Source: Paenibacillus allorhizosphaerae (lineage in GTDB: Bacteria > Bacillota > Bacilli > Paenibacillales > NBRC-103111). Taken from it: a DNA stretch of 60,055 nucleotides. The notes beneath the pieces are model-generated. The model was given only the letters and a program-made list of their open reading frames with translations. It was not told the DNA's origin and made no database searches. Numbering within the stretch: position 1 is the first letter of the stretch; each line of letters opens with the position of its first letter. Location of the stretch: the NCBI RefSeq assembly GCF_910594985.1, contig NZ_CAJVCE010000031.1:1-60055 (forward strand), given 5' to 3'. Positions 45,121 to 53,561 of this stretch are shown here, piece by piece. A program made the position numbers and the translations under genes.

Positions 45121-46518
45121 TTATTTCCGCCGCCAACGGATACCCTGAGCCGTATCTTCCAGTACGATGCCCCGCTCCGTCAGGAGATTGCGAATTTCAT
45201 CCGCACGCGCCCAATTTTTCGTACGCCGCGCCTCGGTCCGTTCGGTAATCAATTGCTCGATTTCTTCATCGAGCAGCGATTCTTCCGTACGGGATAGTAT
45301 ACCCAATACGTCATCCATCGCCGCAAATTGCTGTTCCAGAAGCTGCAGTGAGGCCAAAGTGACCCGATCCTTGTTCATATACAAATTCGCCGCATGCACA
45401 AGGTCGAACACTGCCGTGATCGCATCCGGCGTATTGAAATCGTCATTCATCTTCGTTTCGAAGTTTTCCTTCGCCGTACGTACCGCCTCCGCGACAGATG
45501 GTTCCGCTTCACCCGCATCCGCCGTCTTAAGACGATGCTTGATGCCTGCGATGCAGTTCTCGATCCGGGCCAAACTGCCTTTCGCCTGCTCGACGGCCTC
45601 GTCGCTGAAATTGAGCGGGTTGCGATAATGGCCGGAAAGCATAAAGTAACGGATAATTTGCGGCGACATCGTTTGGAGCAATTGGTGCACGTTAATGCCG
45701 TTTCCAAGCGATTTGGACATCTTCTCGTTATTGATGTTTACAAACCCGTTATGCATCCAATAATTGGACATGGCATGCCCTGTCAATCCTTCAGACTGGG
45801 CGATCTCGCACTCATGATGCGGGAAGGTCAAATCTTGGCCACCGCCGTGAATATCGATCGTTTCGCCCAAATATTTGCGGACCATGGCCGAGCACTCGAT
45901 ATGCCACCCCGGCCGCCCTTCGCCCCATGGGCTGGACCAGCTGATTTCGCCGGGCTTTGCCGCTTTCCAGAGCACAAAGTCCTGCGGATTCTCCTTGCGT
46001 TCATCCACATCGACACGGATGCCGAACTGCAGCTCCTCCATATTCTGGTGAGACAGTTTGCCGTATTCGGCAAACTTCGCCGTGCGATAAAAGACATCCC
46101 CGCCGCTCTCATACGCTAGTCCCTTCTCGACCAGTCCTGAGATAAAATCGATGATCTCCGTCATATTCTCCGTCACGCGGGGATGGACAGTCGCTTGGCG
46201 CACGCCCAGCCCTTGCGTGTCCTCGTAATATTTTTGCACGAACAGGTCGGCGACTTCCGGCACCGTCGTTCCCATTTCCGCCGCTTTCTTGATCAGCTTG
46301 TCATCTACATCGGTAAAGTTCACCACATAGTGAACGTCGTATCCTACCGATTCCAAGTAACGCCGCACCACGTCGAAAAAGATAACCGGACGGGCGTTAC
46401 CGATATGAATATAATCGTATACGGTTGGGCCGCATACATACATCTTCACTTTGCCGGGCTCAATCGGGTTGAACTCTTCTTTGGCCCGCGTCATGGTATT
46501 GTAAATCTTGAGCGCCAT
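45121..46518 (-). CDS. cysS: Cysteinyl-tRNA synthetase
   Basis: A 465-residue class I synthetase. CGPTVYDYIHIGNARP holds a zinc Cys and the HIGH-type motif, HHECEIAQSE provides further zinc ligands, and NEKMSKSLGN is the KMSKS loop. ATG 46516-46518 (MALKIYNTMT) is chosen, as an upstream ATG is only two bases from GGAGG. It overlaps the 3' end of cysE by 59 bases in another frame. It shares the Cys T-box with cysE. Confidence 0.95.
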   Translation of the reverse strand: MALKIYNTMTRAKEEFNPIEPGKVKMYVCGPTVYDYIHIGNARPVIFFDVVRRYLESVGYDVHYVVNFTDVDDKLIKKAAEMGTTVPEVADLFVQKYYEDTQGLGVRQATVHPRVTENMTEIIDFISGLVEKGLAYESGGDVFYRTAKFAEYGKLSHQNMEELQFGIRVDVDERKENPQDFVLWKAAKPGEISWSSPWGEGRPGWHIECSAMVRKYLGETIDIHGGGQDLTFPHHECEIAQSEGLTGHAMSNYWMHNGFVNINNEKMSKSLGNGINVHQLLQTMSPQIIRYFMLSGHYRNPLNFSDEAVEQAKGSLARIENCIAGIKHRLKTADAGEAEPSVAEAVRTAKENFETKMNDDFNTPDAITAVFDLVHAANLYMNKDRVTLASLQLLEQQFAAMDDVLGILSRTEESLLDEEIEQLITERTEARRTKNWARADEIRNLLTERGIVLEDTAQGIRWRRK

Positions 46519-47170
46519 TCTTTTCATTGCCTCCGTTTTTCGATTTTGCTTCCGCCAGCTCCGCCTTCAAGTCGTCAATCTGTTTCTGCACGTCGCGAAA
46601 CATATCTACTACCGGGTCGGGCAGCTTGTCATGTTCCAAACGGCCGACGCGCACGCCGTCCCGCTTCACCACACGGCCGGGAATACCTACAACCGTGCTG
46701 TTGGGGGGCACTTCATTCAATACCACGGCATTCGTTCCGATTCTGGAATTGTCGCCGACCTTAAAAGAGCCGGTCACCTTGGCCCCTGCAGAAATAACGA
46801 CATTGTTGCCGATGGTCGGGTGACGTTTCCCTTTTTCTTTCCCCGTACCGCCAAGCGTAACCCCGTGATACAGCAGCACGTCGTCTCCGATCTCGCATGT
46901 TTCTCCAATCACGACCCCCATCCCGTGGTCAATGAAGAAGCGGCGGCCGATAACTGCGCCGGGATGAATCTCGATCCCCGTCATAAACCGGCTGATTTGA
47001 GAAATGATTCTTGCGATTGTAAATAGACGTCTCCGGTAAAACCAGTGCGCCACCCGATGCGCCCATAGCGCATGCAAACCGGCGTACGTAAATACGACTT
47101 CAAACCAGCCTCTTGCCGCGGGATCATTCTCAAATATCGTAGCGACGTCTTCACGCATTCTCGCAAACAT
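46460..47170 (-). CDS. cysE: Serine O-acetyltransferase
   Basis: A 236-residue left-handed beta-helix acyltransferase that makes O-acetylserine for cysteine synthesis. Hexapeptide repeats run from about residue 65 to 165, with the catalytic HGMGVVIGETCEIGDDVLLYHGVTLGGTG region (His-rich). The C-terminal tail after about residue 195 is charged and some 20 residues longer than in B. subtilis; it overlaps the cysS start. ATG 47168-47170 follows AGAGGTG. Controlled by a cysteine T-box. Confidence 0.93.
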   Translation of the reverse strand: MFARMREDVATIFENDPAARGWFEVVFTYAGLHALWAHRVAHWFYRRRLFTIARIISQISRFMTGIEIHPGAVIGRRFFIDHGMGVVIGETCEIGDDVLLYHGVTLGGTGKEKGKRHPTIGNNVVISAGAKVTGSFKVGDNSRIGTNAVVLNEVPPNSTVVGIPGRVVKRDGVRVGRLEHDKLPDPVVDMFRDVQKQIDDLKAELAEAKSKNGGNEKNGAQDLQYHDAGQRRVQPD

Positions 47171-47213
47171 TCAGCACACCTCTTTCCCCCTGCGCCCTCT
47201 CGCTCACTGAACC

Positions 47214-47545
47214 AATCACAACAAAAAGCCCCCACAGCCGTCAGGCTGCAGAGGCGTTGCATCGCGGTTCCACTCTGCTTGAATCACTACGCGGGATCCT
47301 GCACGTTGCCGTACAAGCTTCTCCCCTAGTCACTCATCTTAGTCGTTCGTATCGTGAACGAAACGGCAAAGACTACCCTGCCTGTCAGCCTGACGGCTGC
47401 GTCAGATCGTCTTTACGGCTCCCGGGTGCACTTCCGGGGAGCAAGGATTGGACAACTCGCAGCCGGCCGATCATGCTCGGCCGATTGTCCTCTCTGAAAA
47501 TCCCGGCTTTCCCGTACTTTCCCGTTCGTCGCCTTCGCTTTATGA
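47214..47545 (-). promoter_or_regulatory. Cysteine T-box riboswitch controlling cysE-cysS
   Basis: A full T-box leader on the minus strand. Stem I contains the GA-rich AGAGAGGA bulge and a distal GGCCGAGCATGATCGGCC arm; the specifier loop reads GAAG-TGC-ACC with the cysteine codon UGC at 47428-47430. The T-box core AGAGTGGAACCGCGA is at 47262-47276, and the terminator stem 47228-47255 is followed by five T. Uncharged tRNA-Cys should allow read-through. Confidence 0.95.
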
Positions 47546-47551
47546 TTGTTT

Positions 47552-47580
47552 AGTATAGCGGAAATAATCCGCCATTACAA
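47552..47580 (-). promoter_or_regulatory. cysE operon promoter (sigma-A)
   Basis: TTGTAA (47575-47580) and TATACT (47552-47557) with a 17-bp spacer on the minus strand. The -35 overlaps the gltX stop codon. Confidence 0.75.
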
Positions 47581-49026
47581 TAATTTCTTCACTCGGCTCA
47601 TCACGGTTTCTTTACCGAGCAAGTACATAGTCATGTTCAGATCCGGCCCGTGCATTTGACCGGTAAGCGCCACGCGTACGGTCATGAACAGCGGCTTTCC
47701 TTTGTACCCTGTTTCCGTCTGAACGGCTTTCATGATGCCTTTCATCGCGTCTACCGTAAAGTCCGCAGCCTGCTCTACTTGAGACAAGAAACTGCTCAAC
47801 ACGACCGGTGCATGCTCTTCCGAAAGCATTGACTTCGCTTCCTCGTTCTCGAACGTAACGTCCTCCCGGAAGAAAAGCTCCGACAGCGGCACGATTTCCC
47901 CAGCGAATCGCAGCTGCTCCTGGTACAGCCCGACGAGCGAGCGCACCCATTGCTCCTGCTCGGCACTGAGCGACTGCGACAGACGCCCCGCCTTCTGCAG
48001 ATGCGGAAGGGCAATCGATACGATCCGGTCGGGATCGGCTTTTTTGATATATACGTTATTCATCCAGTTCAGCTTATCCATATCGAACACGGCCGGACTT
48101 TTGGAAATACGGCTCAAATCGAATTGAGCGATCAATTCTTCTTTGGAGAAAATCTCTTCCTCGCCCTTCGGCGACCAGCCCAGCAGCGCAATGAAATTCA
48201 TGACCGCTTCCGGCAAATAACCGAGATCGCGATACTGCTCCATAAATTGAATGATGGATTCGTCGCGCTTACTCATTTTTTTGCGATCTTGATTCAGTAT
48301 GAGCGATAAATGCGCGAATTCCGGCACCGGCAAGCCCAATGCCTCGTACATCATAATTTGCCGCGGCGTATTGGTCAAATGCTCTTCCCCGCGAATGACC
48401 AGATTGATTTTCATCAAATGATCGTCAAGAATAACGGCGAAGTTATAGGTCGGGATTCCGTCAGGACGAACGATGATGAAATCACCGATACCGCCGGACT
48501 CAAACTCCACCTGCTCGCGAATCCGGTCGTTAAACGAGATGGTGCGGTTTTCCGGCACGCGGAACCGGATCGACGGCTTACGTCCTTCTGCGCGGCATGC
48601 TTCAGCCTGCTCCGGCGTCAAGTGACGGCACTTGCCCGAATACATCGGCATCAAGCCTTTTGCTTCCTGCTCCGCCCGTTCCTGCTCCAGATCCGCCTCG
48701 GAACAGTAGCAATAATAGGCATCGCCGCTGCCGATCAATTGTTCAATAAACGGCTTATATAAGTGCAAACGTTCCGTCTGCCGATAAGGACCGTACGGGC
48801 CGCCGATATCTACGCTCTCGTCCCAATCGACGCCAAGCCATTGCAATCCGTCCAGCTGGTTGCTGATGCCCGACTCTTGATGACGGGTCTGGTCCGTATC
48901 CTCGAAACGAATAATAAAGCGACCGCCTTCCTTGCGGGCGATCAAATAATTGAATAAAGCCGTGCGGGCTCCGCCGATATGAAGATGTCCGGTCGGACTC
49001 GGGGCATACCTAACGCGAAAATCCAT
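47575..49026 (-). CDS. gltX: Glutamyl-tRNA synthetase
   Basis: A 483-residue class I GluRS. PSPTGHLHIGGART contains the HIGH-type motif, CYCSEADLE with a later Cys/His pair is the zinc module, and KMSKRDES is the KMSKS loop. In Bacilli this enzyme is usually non-discriminating and also charges tRNA-Gln; the sequence alone does not settle that. It follows ispF and ends at the cysE promoter. Confidence 0.95.
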   Translation of the reverse strand: MDFRVRYAPSPTGHLHIGGARTALFNYLIARKEGGRFIIRFEDTDQTRHQESGISNQLDGLQWLGVDWDESVDIGGPYGPYRQTERLHLYKPFIEQLIGSGDAYYCYCSEADLEQERAEQEAKGLMPMYSGKCRHLTPEQAEACRAEGRKPSIRFRVPENRTISFNDRIREQVEFESGGIGDFIIVRPDGIPTYNFAVILDDHLMKINLVIRGEEHLTNTPRQIMMYEALGLPVPEFAHLSLILNQDRKKMSKRDESIIQFMEQYRDLGYLPEAVMNFIALLGWSPKGEEEIFSKEELIAQFDLSRISKSPAVFDMDKLNWMNNVYIKKADPDRIVSIALPHLQKAGRLSQSLSAEQEQWVRSLVGLYQEQLRFAGEIVPLSELFFREDVTFENEEAKSMLSEEHAPVVLSSFLSQVEQAADFTVDAMKGIMKAVQTETGYKGKPLFMTVRVALTGQMHGPDLNMTMYLLGKETVMSRVKKLL

Positions 49027-49088
49027 GGAAATGTTCTCCTCTCAAAAATAACGGCAACGAGTAATTCCGAAAAAAATATTATTCGTTA

Positions 49089-49577
49089 TCATAGCACACC
49101 TTTTACCAGACAAACAACCGCCTGCGCCGCAATGCCTTCGCCGCGTCCCGTGAACCCAAGCTGTTCCGTCGTTGTCGCTTTGACATTGACCTGTGTCGGT
49201 TCTTCCGCCTCCAGCGCTGTGACAATCCGTTCCACCATAGCGGGAATGTAAGGAGCCATCTTCGGCTTCTGGGCGATGATCGTACAGTCCGCGTTGCCCA
49301 GACGGTATCCCGCTTCCTTCGCAAGCGCCCATACCTGCTCCAATAGCTTGTAGCTGTCGGCGTCTTTGAATGCTTGATCCGTATCGGGAAAATGTTTCCC
49401 GATATCGCCGCGTCCGAGCGCCCCCAGGATGGCATCGCTCAGCGCATGCAGCAGCACATCCGCATCGGAATGGCCAAGAAGCCCTTTTTCATAAGGAATT
49501 TCTACGCCGCCGATAATGCATTTACGCCCTTCCACCAACTGATGCACATCAAAACCTTGTCCTACACGAATCATCAT
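49089..49577 (-). CDS. ispF: 2-C-methyl-D-erythritol 2,4-cyclodiphosphate synthase
   Basis: A 162-residue IspF of the MEP isoprenoid pathway. Metal ligands are in GFDVHQLV and GHSDADVLLHALSDA; the C-terminal TTTEQLGFTGRGEGIAAQAV closes the active site. ATG 49575-49577 overlaps the ispD stop as ATGA, with GGGGAG seven bases upstream; the next codon is also ATG and may be used. Translation is probably coupled to ispD. Confidence 0.95.
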   Translation of the reverse strand: MMIRVGQGFDVHQLVEGRKCIIGGVEIPYEKGLLGHSDADVLLHALSDAILGALGRGDIGKHFPDTDQAFKDADSYKLLEQVWALAKEAGYRLGNADCTIIAQKPKMAPYIPAMVERIVTALEAEEPTQVNVKATTTEQLGFTGRGEGIAAQAVVCLVKGVL

Positions 49578-50278
49578 TTCTTCTCTCCCCTGACCTGACG
49601 TATGATCCACTCGGCCCAAGGCAAATCCTCCGGCGTTGTGATTTTAATATTGTAATAATCGGCTTCCACTACAGCCACTTTCGTGCCAAGCCGCTCCACC
49701 AGCATGGCGTCGTCCGTCCCCAGGAACGACTCCCGGCGTGCTTGTTCATGTGCTTCCACCAGCAAAGAAAAGCGAAAAGCCTGCGGGGTTTGGATCGCCC
49801 ACAAGCTGCTCCGATCGGGGGTGGCTTTAATAAAGCCGTCACGGTCAACGACTTTGATCGTATCCTTTACAGGAACGGCCAATACCGCGGCACCTGTCAC
49901 TTTCGCTTTGGCAAGGCACGCCATGATATGCTCCTCTGCCGCAAAAGGCCGTACGCCGTCATGTACCATGACCCATTCCACATAACCGGTGAGCGTCAGA
50001 AGCCCTTGATAAACAGAATCCTGACGCTCTTTTCCCCCCGGAATAATTCGCTTTATTTTACCGAGACCGTACTGCTCCGCATATCCCTTGCAGCGTTCTA
50101 CATCGTCCGGGCCGGTAACGAGGACGATCTCGTCCACCGCGTCCATCCGGTTGAACCTCAACAATGTATGTACCAATATCGGTTTATCGTCGATCTGCAA
50201 GTATTGCTTGCTCTCCTGCGTGCCCATTCTCGAACCTTTGCCCGCAGCTACGATGACAATCCCCAGCTTGTCCTTCAT
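49574..50278 (-). CDS. ispD: 2-C-methyl-D-erythritol 4-phosphate cytidylyltransferase
   Basis: A 234-residue nucleotidyltransferase making CDP-ME in the MEP pathway. The P-loop-like VAAGKGSRMGTQESKQYL, HDGVRPF and TPQAFRF are present. ATG 50276-50278 (MKDKLGIVIV) follows AGGTGA; an earlier TTG precedes that site. It overlaps ispF by four bases, giving an ispD-ispF pair for consecutive-pathway enzymes. Confidence 0.95.
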   Translation of the reverse strand: MKDKLGIVIVAAGKGSRMGTQESKQYLQIDDKPILVHTLLRFNRMDAVDEIVLVTGPDDVERCKGYAEQYGLGKIKRIIPGGKERQDSVYQGLLTLTGYVEWVMVHDGVRPFAAEEHIMACLAKAKVTGAAVLAVPVKDTIKVVDRDGFIKATPDRSSLWAIQTPQAFRFSLLVEAHEQARRESFLGTDDAMLVERLGTKVAVVEADYYNIKITTPEDLPWAEWIIRQVRGEKK

Positions 50279-50374
50279 TGCTCTCACCTGCCACAACGTA
50301 TCGGCTCAAGAAGTTGCGGCTGCTCTTGCGCCTGCCGCTGTCCTCCAAAAGCGCATCTCCCTTATCATACCTTG

Positions 50375-51469
50375 TTAGAGCGCTTTTTCCAATAGCTTCG
50401 GTTTGGCAAAGATCATTCGGCCTGCTGAAGTTTGCAGTACGCTGGTCACCAGCACATCGAGCGTCGTACCGATGAAATCACGTCCGCCTTCAACGACGAT
50501 CATCGTCCCGTCATCCAAATAAGCTACGCCTTGTCCATGTTCCTTGCCGTCCTTAATAACCTGTACCAAAATTTCCTCGCCCGGCAGAACGACCGGCTTC
50601 ACCGCGTTGGCCAGATCGTTGATGTTCAGCACCGATACGCCTTGCAGTTCGCATACTTTATTCAGGTTAAAATCGTTTGTGATGACTTTGCCCTGAAGCA
50701 CTTTGGCGAGCCGCACGAGTTTGCTGTCCACTTCGGAAATTTCCTCGAAGTCGCCTTCATAGATCAGTACTTTCACATCGAGTTCTTTCTGAATTTTGTT
50801 CAAAATATCGAGTCCGCGACGTCCCCGGTTCCGTTTGAGTAAATCTGACGAATCGGCGATATGCTGCAGCTCCTCCAGAACAAATTCCGGAATGACGAGC
50901 GTCCCCTCGATAAACCCGGTTTTGCAAATATCCGCTATGCGGCCGTCAATAATAACGCTGGTATCGAGTATTTTATGTTCCTCGAATCCTTTTGCTTCAC
51001 CCGCTCCCCGGTCTCGTCCGGATTGCCTCTTATCGAGCAGCGCCATGAGTTCATCTTTCTTGACCGAGCCAAGACGGTAGCCTACCCAAGCAAACAACGC
51101 AATACAAAGCATATGGATGAGCGGGCTTGTCAAACCGGCATCTTCCAACGGACCGAACAGGACGGACGATATCAACAGTCCGATGACCATGCCGACGGAA
51201 CCGGCCAGCAGCTCTGTGATCGGCACGTTCCCTACCTGCTCTTCTCCTTTTTGCACCAATCTTGTTACATAATAAAGCACAACCGTGCTGACGGAATAAA
51301 ACAATACGGCCCCCAGCGCAAACATCCAGAATTCATATCCTGGCATCGAATCCAGTCCCGAAACCGGTTCTATGACGTCAAAAAATGGCTTACGAATCGT
51401 ATCACTCCACTGTACTCCAAGCGCACCGCCAATAACTGCAAACAGAAGCTGGAACCACTTTCTCATCAT
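50375..51469 (-). CDS. yacL: PIN and TRAM domain membrane protein (YacL type)
   Basis: A 364-residue protein with four N-terminal transmembrane segments (about 1-125), a PIN domain with acidic residues in KILDTSVIIDGRIADICK and TNDFNLNKV, and a C-terminal TRAM domain (about 290-355). It is a presumed RNase or RNA-binding membrane protein of unknown target. ATG 51467-51469 has GGAGG eight bases upstream. It precedes ispD, as in B. subtilis. Confidence 0.85.
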   Translation of the reverse strand: MMRKWFQLLFAVIGGALGVQWSDTIRKPFFDVIEPVSGLDSMPGYEFWMFALGAVLFYSVSTVVLYYVTRLVQKGEEQVGNVPITELLAGSVGMVIGLLISSVLFGPLEDAGLTSPLIHMLCIALFAWVGYRLGSVKKDELMALLDKRQSGRDRGAGEAKGFEEHKILDTSVIIDGRIADICKTGFIEGTLVIPEFVLEELQHIADSSDLLKRNRGRRGLDILNKIQKELDVKVLIYEGDFEEISEVDSKLVRLAKVLQGKVITNDFNLNKVCELQGVSVLNINDLANAVKPVVLPGEEILVQVIKDGKEHGQGVAYLDDGTMIVVEGGRDFIGTTLDVLVTSVLQTSAGRMIFAKPKLLEKAL

Positions 51470-51563
51470 AGATTTCACCTCCATTAATCAATCGTTTCAT
51501 CTTCCTCGTTACAATTATGAACCAAAAGTTTCCTGCCTAATCCTCGGAAGACGAAGAAAATGC

Positions 51564-51605
51564 AAAAAAAAGCATCTACTTTCCTTCCGGAAAATAAATG
51601 CTTTT
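51564..51605 (-). terminator. Terminator after pssA
   Basis: On the minus strand AAAAGCAT ... TTTTCC-ggaa-GGAAA ... ATGCTTTT ends in a run of T (eight in total). It is about 35 bases after the pssA stop. Confidence 0.92.
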
Positions 51606-51639
51606 CATTTTCACCGATTCATTATGGAGCAACGGCATG

Positions 51640-52374
51640 TTAGAACGTCGTCGTTTTGCTTTCGTTTTCTTCTACCTTTTTGTTTTTCTTTCTTCTTCGG
51701 AAGAAGAGCCGATCAACGTTTTTTTTTAACCCCCACAACGCATAGATCACGAGCGGGACGAAGATAAGCTTGGACAGCAAGCTTGGATATAAAATAGCAA
51801 GCAGCACCGCTGCCGCAACGACAACCGGAGTAATCCACAAGGCTGCTTTCGGGATGCCGACCTTCTTGAAGTTCGGATATTTCACGGTGCTGACCATCAA
51901 ATAGGAGAGCAGCAGCGTCGAAAGCACGAGTACGAGTGTATTCAATTCGTTATGAAAAAGGGCAAGCGTACACAGCACGCCGCCGGCCGCCGGAATCGGA
52001 AGTCCGATAAAATATCCCGGCGTACCCGCCACCACGTTGAAGCGGGCAAGTCTGAGCGCTCCGCAAATCGGGAAAATCGCCGTCACAATCCATGCAGCCG
52101 CTGCATTCAATTCGGTAAAAGCGACTACGTACATGATGAACGCCGGAGCAACTCCGAACGAAATAACGTCGGACAAAGAATCAAGCTCTTTGCCGAATTC
52201 GCTCTGCGCGTTCAAGGCGCGTGCCACGCGTCCGTCCAATCCGTCGAGCAGCATGGCAACAATGACCATAATCGCCGCAAGCTCGGGATTATTGTTAAAC
52301 ACTAAAATAATGGAAATTATTCCCAAGAACAGGTTTCCAACGGTAAATAAGTTCGGCAGGGATTTCGTTATCAT
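51640..52374 (-). CDS. pssA: CDP-diacylglycerol--serine O-phosphatidyltransferase
   Basis: A 244-residue integral membrane enzyme making phosphatidylserine. The CDP-alcohol phosphotransferase signature DG-x2-AR-x8-G-x3-D-x3-D is complete in DGRVARALNAQSEFGKELD followed by SLSD. Six to eight hydrophobic segments precede a basic, Lys/Arg-rich tail. It lies between disA and yacL, which are adjacent in B. subtilis, with its own promoter and terminator, so it looks like an inserted one-gene unit. Confidence 0.92.
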   Translation of the reverse strand: MITKSLPNLFTVGNLFLGIISIILVFNNNPELAAIMVIVAMLLDGLDGRVARALNAQSEFGKELDSLSDVISFGVAPAFIMYVVAFTELNAAAAWIVTAIFPICGALRLARFNVVAGTPGYFIGLPIPAAGGVLCTLALFHNELNTLVLVLSTLLLSYLMVSTVKYPNFKKVGIPKAALWITPVVVAAAVLLAILYPSLLSKLIFVPLVIYALWGLKKNVDRLFFRRRKKNKKVEENESKTTTF

Positions 52375-52420
52375 GTTTATAGTCCACCTCTGGTTTTACT
52401 GTACCCCAATCCATTTCATT

Positions 52421-52449
52421 ATATTAGGCTACCCTCTGATTGTATGCAA
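52421..52449 (-). promoter_or_regulatory. pssA promoter (sigma-A)
   Basis: TTGCAT (52444-52449) and TAATAT (52421-52426), 17 bp apart on the minus strand, 50 bases before pssA and just beyond the disA stop. Confidence 0.62.
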
Positions 52450-52450
52450 G

Positions 52451-53530
52451 TTATATATGTCTGTCAATGAGTACCTGATCTTGGATACGTTTCAGTCCCT
52501 CTTTAATCGTGCGCGCGCGTACCTCGCCGATTCCGTCGACATCGTCGAGTTCTTCTATCGTAGCCATCATCAAATGCGGAAGATACTCGAACCGCTCGAC
52601 CAAATTATGGATGATCACTGAAGGCAGCCGCGGAATTTTGTGAAGAACCCGGTAACCACGCGGCGAAACCGTCTCCTCCGCATTAATCGCGGCATGTCCG
52701 TAACCAAGCACCCGGGCAATATGGGAATGATCCAAAATTTCATCCGAAGCAAGTCGGCGCAATGCCGCCATCACTTCCTTGACTTTCTCGTCGCTTGGAT
52801 CTCTGACGTAATCTTTGATCAGCAGATACGATTCATGCTCCGTATGGCCGACCAATTCTTCCATCTGCATGCTGATGAGCCGTCCTTCGTTACCGAGTTC
52901 ATTAATATATCTTTTAATCTCCGCCCGAATCCGCAACACCATCTCAACCCGCTGAACGACCCCTGTCACATCATGAAGTGTGACAAGCTCCTCGAATTCG
53001 GCAGCGCCGAGATTGGTCAAATCTTGATCGAGCACCGACTTATATTTCTCCAACGTCTGTATCGCCTGATTGGCCTTGGTCAAAATAACGCCGATATCTT
53101 TCAGTGCATAACGCAGGTTGCCCTGGTACAAAGTAATGACATTCCTCCGCTGCGAAATGGAGACAACGAGTTTGGACGTTTGTTTCGCCACCCGCTCTGC
53201 CGTCCGATGACGGATCCCCGTTTCGATGGAAGAAATCGATGAATCCGGGATCAGCTGTGTGTTCGCATAAAGGATTCGTTTCAAATCTTCGCTTAAAATA
53301 ATCGCTCCGTCCATTTTGGCCAGCTCATATAAATAGTTGGGCGAAAAATCACAATTGATGGAGAACCCGCCGTCCACGATTTCCATCACTTCCGGGCTGT
53401 AGCCGACGACGATCAATCCGCCGGTTTTCGCTCGAAGCACGTTTTCGAGTCCCTCCCGAAAAGGCGTACCCGGAGCGACGAGCTGCAGCAGTTGGCTCAT
53501 CACATCCCTTTTGGTCATTTCCTTGCTCAC
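52451..53530 (-). CDS. disA: Diadenylate cyclase DisA
   Basis: A 359-residue octamer-forming c-di-AMP synthase that scans DNA. The DAC domain (about 1-145) has the catalytic AKMDGAIIL and the ATP-binding ETGIRHRTAERVAKQ; a helical spine and a C-terminal helix-hairpin-helix DNA-binding domain (DVDGIGEVRARTIKEGLKR) follow. GTG 53528-53530 is chosen with GGAGGG seven bases upstream; an ATG at 53545 lies next to that site. It follows radA after 31 bases. Confidence 0.95.
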   Translation of the reverse strand: MSKEMTKRDVMSQLLQLVAPGTPFREGLENVLRAKTGGLIVVGYSPEVMEIVDGGFSINCDFSPNYLYELAKMDGAIILSEDLKRILYANTQLIPDSSISSIETGIRHRTAERVAKQTSKLVVSISQRRNVITLYQGNLRYALKDIGVILTKANQAIQTLEKYKSVLDQDLTNLGAAEFEELVTLHDVTGVVQRVEMVLRIRAEIKRYINELGNEGRLISMQMEELVGHTEHESYLLIKDYVRDPSDEKVKEVMAALRRLASDEILDHSHIARVLGYGHAAINAEETVSPRGYRVLHKIPRLPSVIIHNLVERFEYLPHLMMATIEELDDVDGIGEVRARTIKEGLKRIQDQVLIDRHI

Positions 53531-53561
53531 GTAATGTCCCTCCATTCTTACCGATACCTGG

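Noticed and set aside
47171..47213. A second leader element between the T-box terminator and cysE
   Set aside because: Only the cysE ribosome-binding site and linker are present.
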